NCBI GenBank assembly: GCA_030532035.1
Contig: JAUNLX010000010.1
Location: forward strand, 1 to 42,421
Direction: 5' to 3'
DNA: 42,421 bases
Source of the DNA: Clostridia bacterium
GTDB taxonomy: Bacteria > Bacillota > Clostridia > Oscillospirales > Acutalibacteraceae
Position numbers and translations under genes: made by a program
Shown: in pieces, positions 34,191 to 42,421 of the stretch
How the letters are laid out: every line of letters starts with the position of its first letter
How positions within the stretch are numbered: position 1 is the first letter of the stretch
The notes under the pieces: model-generated
The model's database searches: none
What the model was told of the DNA's origin: nothing
What the model saw: only the letters and a program-made list of their open reading frames with translations

Positions 34191-36383
34191 TTGGAAAAAA
34201 TTTTAGCGACAGTTGAAGAACTTGTTTTTAGACGCTCTGATACATCTTTTACAGTAGCAGATGTAGTTGCAGAAGACGGCGAATTGATAACTATAGTTGG
34301 TACTTTGCCCGAAATTATGCCGGGAGAAAGCGTAGAACTTTCTGGAGATTGGGTAGTTGATCAAAATTTTGGTAAGCAATTTAAAGTAGAGCAAATAAGT
34401 CGTTCTTTCCCTGAAACAGCAAACCGCATACTCAAATATTTAAGTGGCGGAGCAATTAAGGGATTGGGACCTAAAACTGCACAAAAAATAGTAAATAAAT
34501 ACGGAGATAAGACTTTTGAGATTTTAGAAAATGAACCTCGAAAGCTTACAGCTATAAGAGGCATTTCAATCGAGAAAGCAGAAAAATGGTCTGAAGATTT
34601 TAAGCTGCGATTTGAGACGCATAAAACTTTAATGCAATTAGAAAATATGGGATTTTCTGTTTCAGAATCTATTAAAATATACTCAGCTTTTGGCAAAGCC
34701 TCAATAAATATAATTAGAGAAAATCCATATATTTTATGTACTGATACAAATTTAAAAATTCCCTTTGTGCAAATTGAGCAGCTTGTCCAGAAGCTCGATA
34801 ATAAAATTGATGATAAATATAGAATGGAAGCGGGAATAATTCATGTGCTTTCTCACAATATTCTAAATGGTCATACTTGTATTCCAAGAGAAAAACTCTT
34901 AGCTCCTTGTGCAAATCTATTAAATTGTTCAGAAGATGAAATAGATATTTGCTTAGATGAAATGTTTGAAAATTCAAAAATAAAAATTTATAAGAGGGGA
35001 AATAGAGAATATATCTTTTTACCCGCTCTTTATGAAGCAGAACTTAAAAGTGCCGAAAAACTAAATTCTCTACTTAAATTTAATCCAAGATCAATTGAAA
35101 TTAATGAAAATACAATTAAAAACCTTGAATCAAAACATGGCTTAAAATATGATACGGAACAAATAAAAGCCATAAAAATTGCGGCAAACAAAGGGTTATT
35201 AATTTTGACTGGTGGACCTGGTACTGGAAAATCTACAGTATTAAATGCAATTTTAGATATATATAAAGAGGACGGTGTAGACTGCGTTTTAGCTGCTCCT
35301 ACGGGAAGAGCTGCAAAAAGATTAAATGAAATAACTTCTTATCCCGTTAAAACCATTCATCGTTTGCTTGAATGTGAAAAATTAGATGAGGGTGATGTAT
35401 ATTTTAATAAAAATGCTCAAAATCCAATTAATGCACAGGCCATAATCATTGACGAAGTTTCAATGATGGACATCTATTTATTCTATAGTCTTTTAGACGC
35501 AATAGGACCGTCAAGTAGACTGATTTTAGTTGGAGACTCAAATCAACTTCCGGCTGTGGGACCGGGCAATGTATTACCTGATTTAATTGCCTCTGATTTA
35601 ATGCCTGTTGTAGTTTTAGATAAAATTTTCAGACAAGCTGGCGAAAGTGCAATAGTAGAAAATGCTCACAAAATAATAAATGGAGATACGCCAGAATTTA
35701 ACGAAAACAGTCGTGATTTTTTCTTTATGAATCGTGAAGATGAACTTAAGATAAAACAAAATATTACAGAACTATATAAAAGTAGACTGCCAAAGGCGTA
35801 TGGCTTTGATATGGAAAATGATATTCAAGTTTTATGCGCCACCAAAAAGGGAGTTTTGGGAAGCATTAATTTAAATATTGTACTTCGTGAAATTGCAAAT
35901 CCGCCGTCTGACAAAAAAGCTGAAATTAGAACTCAAAACGGAATATTTCGTGAGGGCGATAAAATTATGCAAATAAAAAACAACTATAATATAAAATGGA
36001 AATCTCAAAATGAGAAAGACAAGGGGATTTTCAATGGAGATATAGGATATATACAAAAAATAAATAAAAGAGCAGAAAAAGTACTGATTGACTTTGACGG
36101 TAAAATTGCAGAATATGATTTTTCCGGCTTGAGTGAAATTATGCACGCCTATGCAATTACCGTTCATAAAAGTCAGGGAAGTGAATATGAATCAGTCATT
36201 ATGCCTATGCTATCAATTCCATACAAACTCAGATATCGAAATCTTCTATATACTGCAGTTACAAGAGCTAAAAAAATTATGATTTTAATAGGCTCTATGA
36301 GAATAGCAGAAGAAATGGTAAAAAATGAAAGCAAGAATAAAAGATATTCTGCTCTGTCATTTTTCTTAGAGGAGGGCAGATGA
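34191..36383 (+). CDS. recD2: RecD2-like helicase (SF1B, 5'-3')
   Basis: 730 residues. N-terminal RecD2-specific region with an OB-like fold and helix-hairpin-helix repeats (about 80-150, GGAIKGLGPKTAQKIV), then the SF1 helicase core: motif I GGPGTGKST (341-349), motif II IIDEVSMMD, motif III VGDSNQLPAVGPG, and a C-terminal SH3-like part with VHKSQGSEYESVIMP. RecD2 works without RecBC and is linked to repair and replication fork handling. The start is TTG with GGAG seven bases upstream. It overlaps comF by four bases. Confidence 0.94.
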   Translation: MEKILATVEELVFRRSDTSFTVADVVAEDGELITIVGTLPEIMPGESVELSGDWVVDQNFGKQFKVEQISRSFPETANRILKYLSGGAIKGLGPKTAQKIVNKYGDKTFEILENEPRKLTAIRGISIEKAEKWSEDFKLRFETHKTLMQLENMGFSVSESIKIYSAFGKASINIIRENPYILCTDTNLKIPFVQIEQLVQKLDNKIDDKYRMEAGIIHVLSHNILNGHTCIPREKLLAPCANLLNCSEDEIDICLDEMFENSKIKIYKRGNREYIFLPALYEAELKSAEKLNSLLKFNPRSIEINENTIKNLESKHGLKYDTEQIKAIKIAANKGLLILTGGPGTGKSTVLNAILDIYKEDGVDCVLAAPTGRAAKRLNEITSYPVKTIHRLLECEKLDEGDVYFNKNAQNPINAQAIIIDEVSMMDIYLFYSLLDAIGPSSRLILVGDSNQLPAVGPGNVLPDLIASDLMPVVVLDKIFRQAGESAIVENAHKIINGDTPEFNENSRDFFFMNREDELKIKQNITELYKSRLPKAYGFDMENDIQVLCATKKGVLGSINLNIVLREIANPPSDKKAEIRTQNGIFREGDKIMQIKNNYNIKWKSQNEKDKGIFNGDIGYIQKINKRAEKVLIDFDGKIAEYDFSGLSEIMHAYAITVHKSQGSEYESVIMPMLSIPYKLRYRNLLYTAVTRAKKIMILIGSMRIAEEMVKNESKNKRYSALSFFLEEGR

Positions 36384-37030
36384 GATTTTCGGAAATATTA
36401 TTTCCCAATTTTTGCCCTGTTTGTTCTTTAGGTATGGAAATTGGTCAGGAAATTTGCCCTGAATGTAAGGAGAAAATTGAAAAGCTTGTAAATTTAAATC
36501 CTCCCAAAATTTTATCGGGAGGATATTTATTAGGAGAACATTTTGCTTTTTATTACGAAGATGCAGTAAAAAAATCTATTGCAAATTACAAATTTCAAAA
36601 ACAAATTGGCATACATAAATTTTACAAAACATATTTTGATAGAGCATTTCAAAAAGTTTCGGAAATATTTGACTATGATTTTGTAATGGCAGTTCCAGTA
36701 TCTGACGCAACTTTAGTAAAAAGAGGCTTTGATCAGAGTAAAATTTTATTGTCAGACTTAAATATTGAAAATAAAAAGAAAATCAAAAATATAATAAAAA
36801 AGAAAAATAATGTTAAAAGTCAACATTTGCTTTCAAAATCAGAGAGAAAGAAAAATGTAAAAGACGCATTTTACCTTGGTAAATCGTTTGATATACAAAA
36901 TAAAAACATAATTTTGATTGACGATATTAGAACCACTGGATATACAGCAAATGAAGTGGCAAAAATTCTCATTAAACAGGGAAAGGCCAAACAAATCTTT
37001 TTGCTCACTTTGGCAAGGGCAAGCGAATAA
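36380..37030 (+). CDS. comF: ComF-family phosphoribosyltransferase-like protein
   Basis: 216 residues. N-terminal zinc-binding part with CPVC and CPEC pairs (Cys12/15 and 26/29 area), followed by a phosphoribosyltransferase-like domain with the PRPP-type loop ILIDDIRTTGYTA and the RGFDQSKIL and QHLLSKSERKKN segments of the family. ComF assists uptake or processing of transforming DNA in naturally competent bacteria, but many non-competent Firmicutes carry it. The start overlaps the recD2 stop (ATGA). Confidence 0.88.
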   Translation: MRFSEILFPNFCPVCSLGMEIGQEICPECKEKIEKLVNLNPPKILSGGYLLGEHFAFYYEDAVKKSIANYKFQKQIGIHKFYKTYFDRAFQKVSEIFDYDFVMAVPVSDATLVKRGFDQSKILLSDLNIENKKKIKNIIKKKNNVKSQHLLSKSERKKNVKDAFYLGKSFDIQNKNIILIDDIRTTGYTANEVAKILIKQGKAKQIFLLTLARASE

Positions 37031-37094
37031 AAAATCTCCGTTAAATTTCAGTGCTTTTATATGAAATTGTTATATTTTAACTTATATATTAAAG

Positions 37095-37123
37095 TTGATT
37101 TATTTAAATATTTAACTTATTAT
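37095..37123 (+). promoter_or_regulatory. Promoter of the mreB-like gene
   Basis: TTGATT (37095-37100), 17 bp, TATTAT (37118-37123). The 140-bp gap from comF contains no clear terminator for the upstream operon. Confidence 0.5.
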
Positions 37124-37171
37124 ATAACTTGGTTAGATTTTTGAAAATTTACGAAATTTTGAGGTGTCCTA

Positions 37172-38218
37172 TTGATTGGAATAAATATAGGAATTGATTT
37201 AGGGACAACCTCAGTTATTGCTTATATAGACGGAAAAGGTATAGTTTTATCTGAACCGTCGGTTGCCGCTTACAGTACAAATAACGGCAATATGATAGCT
37301 GTCGGCGAAAGAGCGAGAAGAATGATAGGCAGAGAGCCGCCCTCTATTGTTACGGTAAGGCCACTAAAAGATGGAATCATTTCCAATGCCTATGTAACCG
37401 AGCAAATGCTGAGGTTTTTCATAAAAAAAATTTGTGGCAATAAAATTCTAAAGCCCAATGTAATAGTATCCGTTCCGGCATTTGTGACAGCACTGGAAAA
37501 GAGAACCATCTTAGATGTTATAACCTCCTGTGGTGTTGCAAAAGCATGTATAATTGAAGAGCCGCTTGCAGCTGCTATCGGTTCTGGAGAAGCTATCTCA
37601 ATTCCGAGTGGTGTCTTTGTTGTCGATATAGGTGGGGGAACAACTGATTCAGCAATAATTACTATGAATTGTGTGTCTGTATCTTCATCTATCAAAATTG
37701 CCGGCAATGAAATGACAAAAGATATAATAAATTATATTCGAAAAGAGAAAAAAATAATTATCGGAGAAATCACTGCAGAAAATATTAAAAAATCTATTGG
37801 CAGCGCCATAAAAAGACCCGAGGAACTTGCTGTTTTTGTTAAGGGAAAAGACTATGTCACGAAAATGCCAGTGAGCTTTGAAATAACTTCAACTGAAATT
37901 TATGAAGCATTAAAAAGCAATGTGGATAAAATTTGCGAAGATATAAAATCTGTATTTGAGAAAACGCCTCCAGAACTTGTAAGTGATGCAGGAGAAAAGG
38001 GGATCATTTTAACTGGCGGCGGCTCGTTATTGTACGGAATGGACAAGGCGATTGAAAGTGCAACAGGCGTAAAAGTTAAAGTCGCAAAAGACCCACTCAA
38101 CTGCGTTATAAGGGGAATAGGCAAAATAATTGCCGATGAAGGTTTTTTATTTGAAAATGGATATTTTTTCAAGACAAAAGATGATTTTATTGATTATTTA
38201 GAAGAAGATATACAATAG
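37172..38218 (+). CDS. mreB: MreB-family actin-like cell-shape protein
   Basis: 348 residues, bacterial actin that organises lateral wall synthesis. Phosphate loop 1 GIDLGTTSVIAYIDGKG, GKGIVLSEPSV, phosphate loop 2 VVDIGGGTTDSA (about 150-161) and the adenosine loop ILTGGGSLLYG (about 279-289) are all present. It differs from canonical MreB in the loop 1 sequence (TTSV for TANT), so it may be an Mbl/MreBH-type paralogue. MreC and mreD do not follow. The start is TTG with GAGGTG upstream. A DUF4364 gene follows after seven bases. Confidence 0.9.
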   Translation: MIGINIGIDLGTTSVIAYIDGKGIVLSEPSVAAYSTNNGNMIAVGERARRMIGREPPSIVTVRPLKDGIISNAYVTEQMLRFFIKKICGNKILKPNVIVSVPAFVTALEKRTILDVITSCGVAKACIIEEPLAAAIGSGEAISIPSGVFVVDIGGGTTDSAIITMNCVSVSSSIKIAGNEMTKDIINYIRKEKKIIIGEITAENIKKSIGSAIKRPEELAVFVKGKDYVTKMPVSFEITSTEIYEALKSNVDKICEDIKSVFEKTPPELVSDAGEKGIILTGGGSLLYGMDKAIESATGVKVKVAKDPLNCVIRGIGKIIADEGFLFENGYFFKTKDDFIDYLEEDIQ

Positions 38219-38225
38219 GTGAATT

Positions 38226-38768
38226 ATGTACGATGCAATGCCGGAGGGCACAGAGCCCGGAGGTCTTAGGGACCGAAGTGAAATTAAAATTTTAATATGT
38301 TTTCTTATAGACAAGTTGGATTTTGAACTTACTGCTGCTGATATAGGTGAATTTGCAGTAAAATCTGGTTGTGCAAATTTTTTTGAAGTTATGGGAGCGG
38401 CAAAGGAACTCATTGACAATGATAGAATAATTGAAAATGCAAATGGTTCTTTAAATCTTACTGAAAAAGGACAGAGGGCAGCTTCAATTTTATATAAAGA
38501 ATTGCCGCTTACAGTCAGGGAAAGTATTTTAAATGTAGCACTTAAAGATTTGACATACAGACAAAATGAGAGAGAAAACCCCGTTAAAATAACTCAAAAT
38601 GAAGATGGATATGAAGTTTCTATTTCACTTATAAACAAAGATGAAAAAATGATGGAAATTAAATTTTATGTTTCCAATTTAGACACTGCAGAAAATATAA
38701 AAAATAATTTCTTGAAAGATCCAATAAAAATCTATTCTGAATTATTCTCCTCGCTATTAAGCGAGTAA
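38226..38768 (+). CDS. DUF4364 winged-helix protein
   Basis: 180 residues. An N-terminal winged helix (about 18-85: SEIKILICFLIDK to GSLNLTEKGQRAA) followed by an alpha/beta C-terminal domain matches the DUF4364 family, widespread in Clostridia and of unknown role; a transcriptional regulator is the obvious guess. It follows the mreB-like gene closely and shares its transcript. AGGTGA precedes the ATG. Confidence 0.85.
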   Translation: MYDAMPEGTEPGGLRDRSEIKILICFLIDKLDFELTAADIGEFAVKSGCANFFEVMGAAKELIDNDRIIENANGSLNLTEKGQRAASILYKELPLTVRESILNVALKDLTYRQNERENPVKITQNEDGYEVSISLINKDEKMMEIKFYVSNLDTAENIKNNFLKDPIKIYSELFSSLLSE

Positions 38769-38844
38769 AAAATAATAGAGTGGAAATAAAATTTAATTTT
38801 TGATATAATAAATAAGTTTTACAACAGTTTTAGGAGGATGTACA

Positions 38845-40287
38845 GTGAGCTTAAAAAGTCATGAAAAAATCGGAGCAAACGATTATAAATTAGAGGTTGA
38901 AATTGATTCTGAAAAATTTCAAAAAGGCATTGATAAAGCATACAATTCAATGAAAAACAAAATTGCCGTTCCAGGATTTAGAAAAGGAAAGGCAACAAAA
39001 GGCCTCATCGAAAGATATTATGGTAAAGAAATTTTCTATGAGGAAGCATTTAATAATATTTATCCCGAAATTATGGAAAACATTATCAAAGAAAATGACT
39101 TTGATATTGTTGATATGCCTAAAAATATCAATATAGATAAAATGAGCGCAGAGGAAGGGGTTTCATTTACTGTTGAAATTACTGTTAAACCAGAAATTGA
39201 ACTCAAAGATTATAAGGGTATAGAAGTAAAACAACCTGAAACTAAAGTTTTAGCAGCCGATGTCAACAAAAAGTTAGAAGAACTCAGAGACCGTAATGCT
39301 CGTATAGTTGACAAAGAGGGAAAATCTAAGTCTGGAGATATTTGTGAAATTGATTTTGAAGGTTTCGTAGATGGAGAAGCCTTTGAAGGTGGAAAAGCCG
39401 AAGATTATGAAATTACAATTGGCTCAAATACATTTATTCCTGGATTTGAAGATGGCTTAATCGGCAAAGAAGTTGGCGATGAATTTGAATTAAATCTTAA
39501 ATTCCCAGAACAATATATGGAAACTCTTGCAGGAAAAGATGTAGTTTTCAAAGTTAAGATGAAGTCAATCAAAGAAAAAGAATTGCCAAAACTTGACGAT
39601 GAATTTGCAAAAGATGTCAGCGAATTTGATACACTTACTGAACTCAAAGCTGATATTAAAAAGAAGTTGACACAGGACGCTAAGAAAGCAGCTCAAAATA
39701 ATATTGATGAGCAAATTTTATCCAAATTACCGGAAAAAGTTAAAGTTGATTTGCCTGATGTTATGGTTGAAAATCAAATTGAAAATTCACTCAGAGAATT
39801 TAGCTATAACTTGCAATCTCAAGGAATGAATCTTGATTCATACTTAAACTTCACAGGCTCATCTTCTGAAGAATTTAAAGAGCAGATGAGACCAAGAGCA
39901 ATAGATCAGCTTAAAATTGATTTAGCTTTAGAGAAAATTTTTGTCGATGAAAAACTCAAGGTATCCGACAAAGACATTGAGAAACAGTATGAAGATATGT
40001 CTGCACTTTATTCAATGCCAGTTGAAGATATTAAAAATGCTATTCCAAAAGAGCAGATTGAACTCAATCTTAAGAACTCAAAGGCTATTGAATTTTTAAG
40101 AAATAATGCAAAATTAGTAAAAGAAGAAGCTGAGAAGAAAGCTAAGACAGAAACAGCGAAAAAAACAACAGCTAAGACAACTAAAACAACTGCCAAAAAA
40201 ACGACGGCTAAAAAAACAACTACAACAAAAAAAGCCCCTGCAAAAAAGACAGCGGCAAAGACAACTAAAAAGCCCGAAACAAAATAA
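38845..40287 (+). CDS. tig: Trigger factor with Lys/Ala/Thr-rich C-terminal tail
   Basis: 480 residues. Ribosome-bound chaperone and prolyl isomerase for nascent chains. The ribosome-binding signature GFRKGKA is at 44-50, the FKBP-like PPIase domain at about 150-245 (GDICEIDFEGFVDGEAFEGG) and the C-terminal chaperone arms to about 428. Usual length is about 430; here residues 429-480 form an extra low-complexity tail of Lys, Ala, Thr and Pro with 19 lysines, like the tails of histone H1-type proteins. The GTG start follows AGGAGG by eight bases. A TATAAT at 38804-38809 is the likely -10, with a poor -35. clpP follows after 16 bases. Confidence 0.94.
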   Translation: MSLKSHEKIGANDYKLEVEIDSEKFQKGIDKAYNSMKNKIAVPGFRKGKATKGLIERYYGKEIFYEEAFNNIYPEIMENIIKENDFDIVDMPKNINIDKMSAEEGVSFTVEITVKPEIELKDYKGIEVKQPETKVLAADVNKKLEELRDRNARIVDKEGKSKSGDICEIDFEGFVDGEAFEGGKAEDYEITIGSNTFIPGFEDGLIGKEVGDEFELNLKFPEQYMETLAGKDVVFKVKMKSIKEKELPKLDDEFAKDVSEFDTLTELKADIKKKLTQDAKKAAQNNIDEQILSKLPEKVKVDLPDVMVENQIENSLREFSYNLQSQGMNLDSYLNFTGSSSEEFKEQMRPRAIDQLKIDLALEKIFVDEKLKVSDKDIEKQYEDMSALYSMPVEDIKNAIPKEQIELNLKNSKAIEFLRNNAKLVKEEAEKKAKTETAKKTTAKTTKTTAKKTTAKKTTTTKKAPAKKTAAKTTKKPETK

Positions 40288-40303
40288 TAAAAAGGAGAAT
40301 TAA

Positions 40304-40885
40304 ATGAGCTTAGTACCATATGTAATTGAACAGACAGACAGAGGTGAACGCTCTTATGACATCTTTTCGCGTTTACTCAATGATAGAATAATAGTTTTGT
40401 CAGACGAGGTAAATGACACCACAGCTTCTCTTATAGTAGCGCAACTTTTATATCTTGAAGGACAAGACGCAGACAAAGATATAAGTCTATATATAAATTC
40501 GCCGGGAGGCTCTGTTACTTCTGGTTTTGCAATATATGACACAATGCAATATATTAAATGCGATGTAAGTACTATTTGTATGGGGCTTGCAGCATCTATG
40601 GGAGCATTTTTGTTATCCAGTGGAGCCAAAGGCAAGAGATTTGCTTTACCCAACAGTGAAATTATGATTCATCAGCCCTCAGGTGGAGCTCAAGGTCAAG
40701 CAAGCGACATCAAAATAGTGGCAGACCACATTCTTAGAACAAGAGAAAATTTAAATAAAATTTTAGCAGAAAACACTGGTCAGCCCTTAGAAAAAATCGC
40801 TATTGATACTGAAAGAGATAACTTTATGAGCCCCAAACAGGCTTTGGAATATGGCCTTATAGATAAGATTTTCGAGAAAAGATAA
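40304..40885 (+). CDS. clpP: ATP-dependent Clp protease proteolytic subunit ClpP
   Basis: 193 residues. Tetradecameric serine peptidase. The triad is Ser98 (GLAASMGAF), His123 (IMIHQPSGG) and Asp172 (ERDNFM), with residue numbers as in other ClpPs. AAGGAG precedes the ATG. The tig-clpP-clpX order is conserved in many bacteria and couples nascent-chain handling with regulated proteolysis. Confidence 0.98.
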   Translation: MSLVPYVIEQTDRGERSYDIFSRLLNDRIIVLSDEVNDTTASLIVAQLLYLEGQDADKDISLYINSPGGSVTSGFAIYDTMQYIKCDVSTICMGLAASMGAFLLSSGAKGKRFALPNSEIMIHQPSGGAQGQASDIKIVADHILRTRENLNKILAENTGQPLEKIAIDTERDNFMSPKQALEYGLIDKIFEKR

Positions 40886-40896
40886 ACGGAGGAATA

Positions 40897-42201
40897 ATGC
40901 CTAAGAAAAGCAATCTGTATTGTTCATTTTGCAATAAAAGTCAAGATGAAGTAGACAAGCTAATTGCCGGGCCAAATGGAATTTTCATTTGTGATGAATG
41001 TGTTGAAATTTGTTATGATGCTATAAACGAAGATAAGCAATACATAAGCACGAATACTAAAGGAAAAAAGGAAAAAAAAGCTCTTCTAAAACCTCGTGAA
41101 ATTAAAAGCCTTTTAGACGAATATGTAATCGGTCAAGATAAGGCAAAGGAAATTTTGTCTGTTGCCGTTTATAATCATTACAAAAGAATTTTCAATCAAA
41201 ATTCCGATGGAGTCGAACTTCAAAAAAGCAATATATTGCTCATAGGTCCTACTGGTGTTGGAAAAACCATGCTCGCTCAGACTCTGGCAAAATTACTGGA
41301 TTTACCTTTTGCCATAGCAGATGCAACAACTTTAACTGAAGCTGGATATGTCGGAGAAGATGTTGAAAACATTTTGCTCAGATTGATTCAAGCAGCCGAC
41401 TATGATGTTGAGAGAGCACAAACTGGAATTATTTACATAGATGAGATAGATAAAATTGGAAGAAAATCTGAAAATGCTTCCATAACCAGAGATGTCAGTG
41501 GTGAAGGCGTTCAACAAGCTCTTCTTAAAATAATAGAGGGAACTGTTTCGAATGTCCCACCTCAAGGTGGTAGAAAACACCCTCAGCAAGAATATATAAA
41601 AATTGATACAAGCAATATTTTATTTATCTGCGGAGGAGCTTTTGACGGTATTGAAAAAATAATCGAAAAGAGAAACGGAAACGAGGGTCTTGGATTTAAT
41701 GCTAAAATTAAATCTAAGAAAGAAGTTGAACTTGAAAATCCTTTACAGCTAACTTTACCACACGATTTAGTCAAATACGGCTTGATTCCGGAACTTGTCG
41801 GAAGAATACCCGTTATAGCTCCACTTGAGCCTTTGAATAAGAAATCACTTTGTAGAATTCTTTCTGAACCGAAAAATTCACTCATAAAGCAATATAAAGC
41901 TTTATTTAAACTTGACGATGTGGAATTAGAATTTGAAGACGAAGCTGTTGAAAAGATAGCAGAGATAAGTCTTGAAAGAAAAACTGGTGCAAGAGGACTT
42001 CGTTCGATAACTGAAAAATTACTTACTCCTCTTATGTATCAAGTTCCATCAGAACAAAAAATAGATAAAATAAAAATAACTGCAGAGTATGTTGATGACC
42101 CGGAAAATAAATCTCCAGAAATCACATATGATGAAAAAAAACAGAAAAAGGAAACTTATTACACAACTTATAATATACCGCAGAATAAGACCGCTAAATA
42201 A
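40897..42201 (+). CDS. clpX: ATP-dependent Clp protease ATPase subunit ClpX
   Basis: 434 residues. N-terminal C4 zinc finger (Cys9, Cys12, Cys32, Cys35) for substrate/adaptor binding, then an AAA+ module with Walker A GPTGVGKT (117-124), pore and sensor motifs ([30 protein letters not shown]). The ClpP-docking loop reads LGF, where many species have IGF. GGAGG precedes the ATG, 11 bases after clpP. A strong terminator follows the stop. Confidence 0.98.
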   Translation: MPKKSNLYCSFCNKSQDEVDKLIAGPNGIFICDECVEICYDAINEDKQYISTNTKGKKEKKALLKPREIKSLLDEYVIGQDKAKEILSVAVYNHYKRIFNQNSDGVELQKSNILLIGPTGVGKTMLAQTLAKLLDLPFAIADATTLTEAGYVGEDVENILLRLIQAADYDVERAQTGIIYIDEIDKIGRKSENASITRDVSGEGVQQALLKIIEGTVSNVPPQGGRKHPQQEYIKIDTSNILFICGGAFDGIEKIIEKRNGNEGLGFNAKIKSKKEVELENPLQLTLPHDLVKYGLIPELVGRIPVIAPLEPLNKKSLCRILSEPKNSLIKQYKALFKLDDVELEFEDEAVEKIAEISLERKTGARGLRSITEKLLTPLMYQVPSEQKIDKIKITAEYVDDPENKSPEITYDEKKQKKETYYTTYNIPQNKTAK

Positions 42202-42203
42202 AT

Positions 42204-42237
42204 AAAGCCCGATGAAATAAAATTCATCGGGCTTTTT
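42204..42237 (+). terminator. Terminator of tig-clpP-clpX
   Basis: AAAGCCCGATGAA (42204-42216) pairs with TTCATCGGGCTTT (42223-42235), followed by T-rich sequence. It may also serve the convergent gene ending at 42248. Confidence 0.92.
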
Positions 42238-42247
42238 ATATTGGTTT

Positions 42248-42421
42248 TTAATCTTCCTCTTCTACATAAAAGTCTAAGTCTTTTTCATCTAAAACAGGTT
42301 CTGTAGTTTCTTCCATATAAAAATCTAAATCTTTTTCATTGACATCAATTTCATCAGCTTCATCAACAGAAACTTCCTCTGAAATTATTTCTTCATCAGC
42401 TTCATCAACAGAAACTTCCTC
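42248..42421 (-). CDS. C-terminus of an acidic repeat protein (partial, runs off window)
   Basis: 57 residues are visible; the start lies beyond 42421. The reading frame is open to the window edge and ends with TAA at 42248-42250. The sequence is highly acidic (Glu, Asp) and repetitive: a unit EEVSVDEADE occurs twice, 14 residues apart, encoded by an exact 30-bp DNA repeat (42350-42379 and 42392-42421), and then EKDLDFYMEE and EKDLDFYVEE, 21 residues apart. The stop is preceded by EEED. No known domain was recognised; the repeats may continue upstream. It may be the tail of a larger protein. Confidence 0.65.
   Translation of the reverse strand, partial: EEVSVDEADEEIISEEVSVDEADEIDVNEKDLDFYMEETTEPVLDEKDLDFYVEEED
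42350..42421. repeat. Direct 30-bp repeat within the acidic protein gene
   Basis: Copies at 42350-42379 and 42392-42421 are identical over 30 bp, with a period of 42 bp (14 codons). The second copy touches the window edge, so more copies may follow. Confidence 0.9.

Noticed and set aside
38750-38765. Terminator at the end of the DUF4364 gene
   Set aside because: CTCGC/GCGAG can pair, but it is followed by As and not Ts on the coding strand.
40129-40287. Separate repetitive ORF or CRISPR-like repeat in the Lys/Thr-rich stretch
   Set aside because: The repeats are in frame with trigger factor and are low-complexity codons, with no spacer structure.
1-42421. Mobile elements, phage genes, CRISPR arrays or defence systems
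   Set aside because: No transposase, integrase, phage structural, cas or toxin-antitoxin genes and no long terminal inverted repeats were recognised anywhere in the window.

Overview
This window is a chromosomal stretch from a low-G+C, Gram-positive, apparently anaerobic bacterium, most likely a member of the class Clostridia. Supporting signs are short Firmicutes-type intergenic regions with strong GGAGG ribosome-binding sites, frequent TTG starts, oxygen-sensitive ThiH instead of ThiO in thiazole synthesis, the two-family-member ThiF, the short HisG/HisZ pair, a PASTA-domain kinase relative, a DUF4364 protein, a DUF5696 lipoprotein, a formate-tetrahydrofolate ligase and a sortase-anchored surface protein. 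No phage, transposon, CRISPR or conjugative genes were seen; the region looks like vertically inherited core genome.

Layout. 84-1772 (minus): a zinc-ribbon, membrane-anchored PASTA protein whose kinase domain has lost its catalytic residues. 2034-2240: a 68-residue membrane protein behind a consensus promoter bracketed by two LexA-like boxes. 2266-5801: a short structured leader and thiS-thiF-thiG-thiH-tenI, which make and attach the thiazole half of thiamine. 5939-9545: acpS, a NAD(P)HX repair fusion and fhs; queT converges on fhs. 10214-16472: uppP, then ftsK/spoIIIE, a ComEC-like metallo-hydrolase and a DUF5696 lipoprotein. 16488-18549: divergent metA (acetyl-type) and pyrB carrying a PyrI-like zinc tail. 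18632-21991 (minus): rnhA with a DtxR-family regulator, a two-gene half-permease, tRNA-Leu(GAG), and a family 4 glycosyltransferase. 22256-28086: a tightly overlapping his operon (hisZGDCBAIE) without hisH and hisF. 28180-31941: a small zinc-ribbon protein, then a methionine gamma-lyase-like PLP enzyme, a phosphohexomutase and apt. 32122-33696: a cell-wall-anchored phosphoesterase behind a possible Pho box. 33846-37030: RNase P RNA, recD2 and comF. 37172-38768: an MreB-family gene and a DUF4364 protein. 38845-42201: tig-clpP-clpX, a protein-quality-control cluster. 42248-42421: the C-terminus of an acidic repeat protein running off the window.

How the genes work together. Much of the window is biosynthesis (thiamine thiazole, histidine, methionine, pyrimidine, one-carbon folate) and housekeeping (chromosome segregation, envelope lipid recycling, RNA maturation, proteolysis). 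The most interesting items are the putative SOS-controlled small membrane protein, the thiS leader RNA, the pseudokinase, the PyrB-PyrI zinc-tail fusion, tandem 8-bp repeats on the his promoter, and the histone H1-like tail on trigger factor. All function calls rest on reading motifs by eye; no database search was possible.
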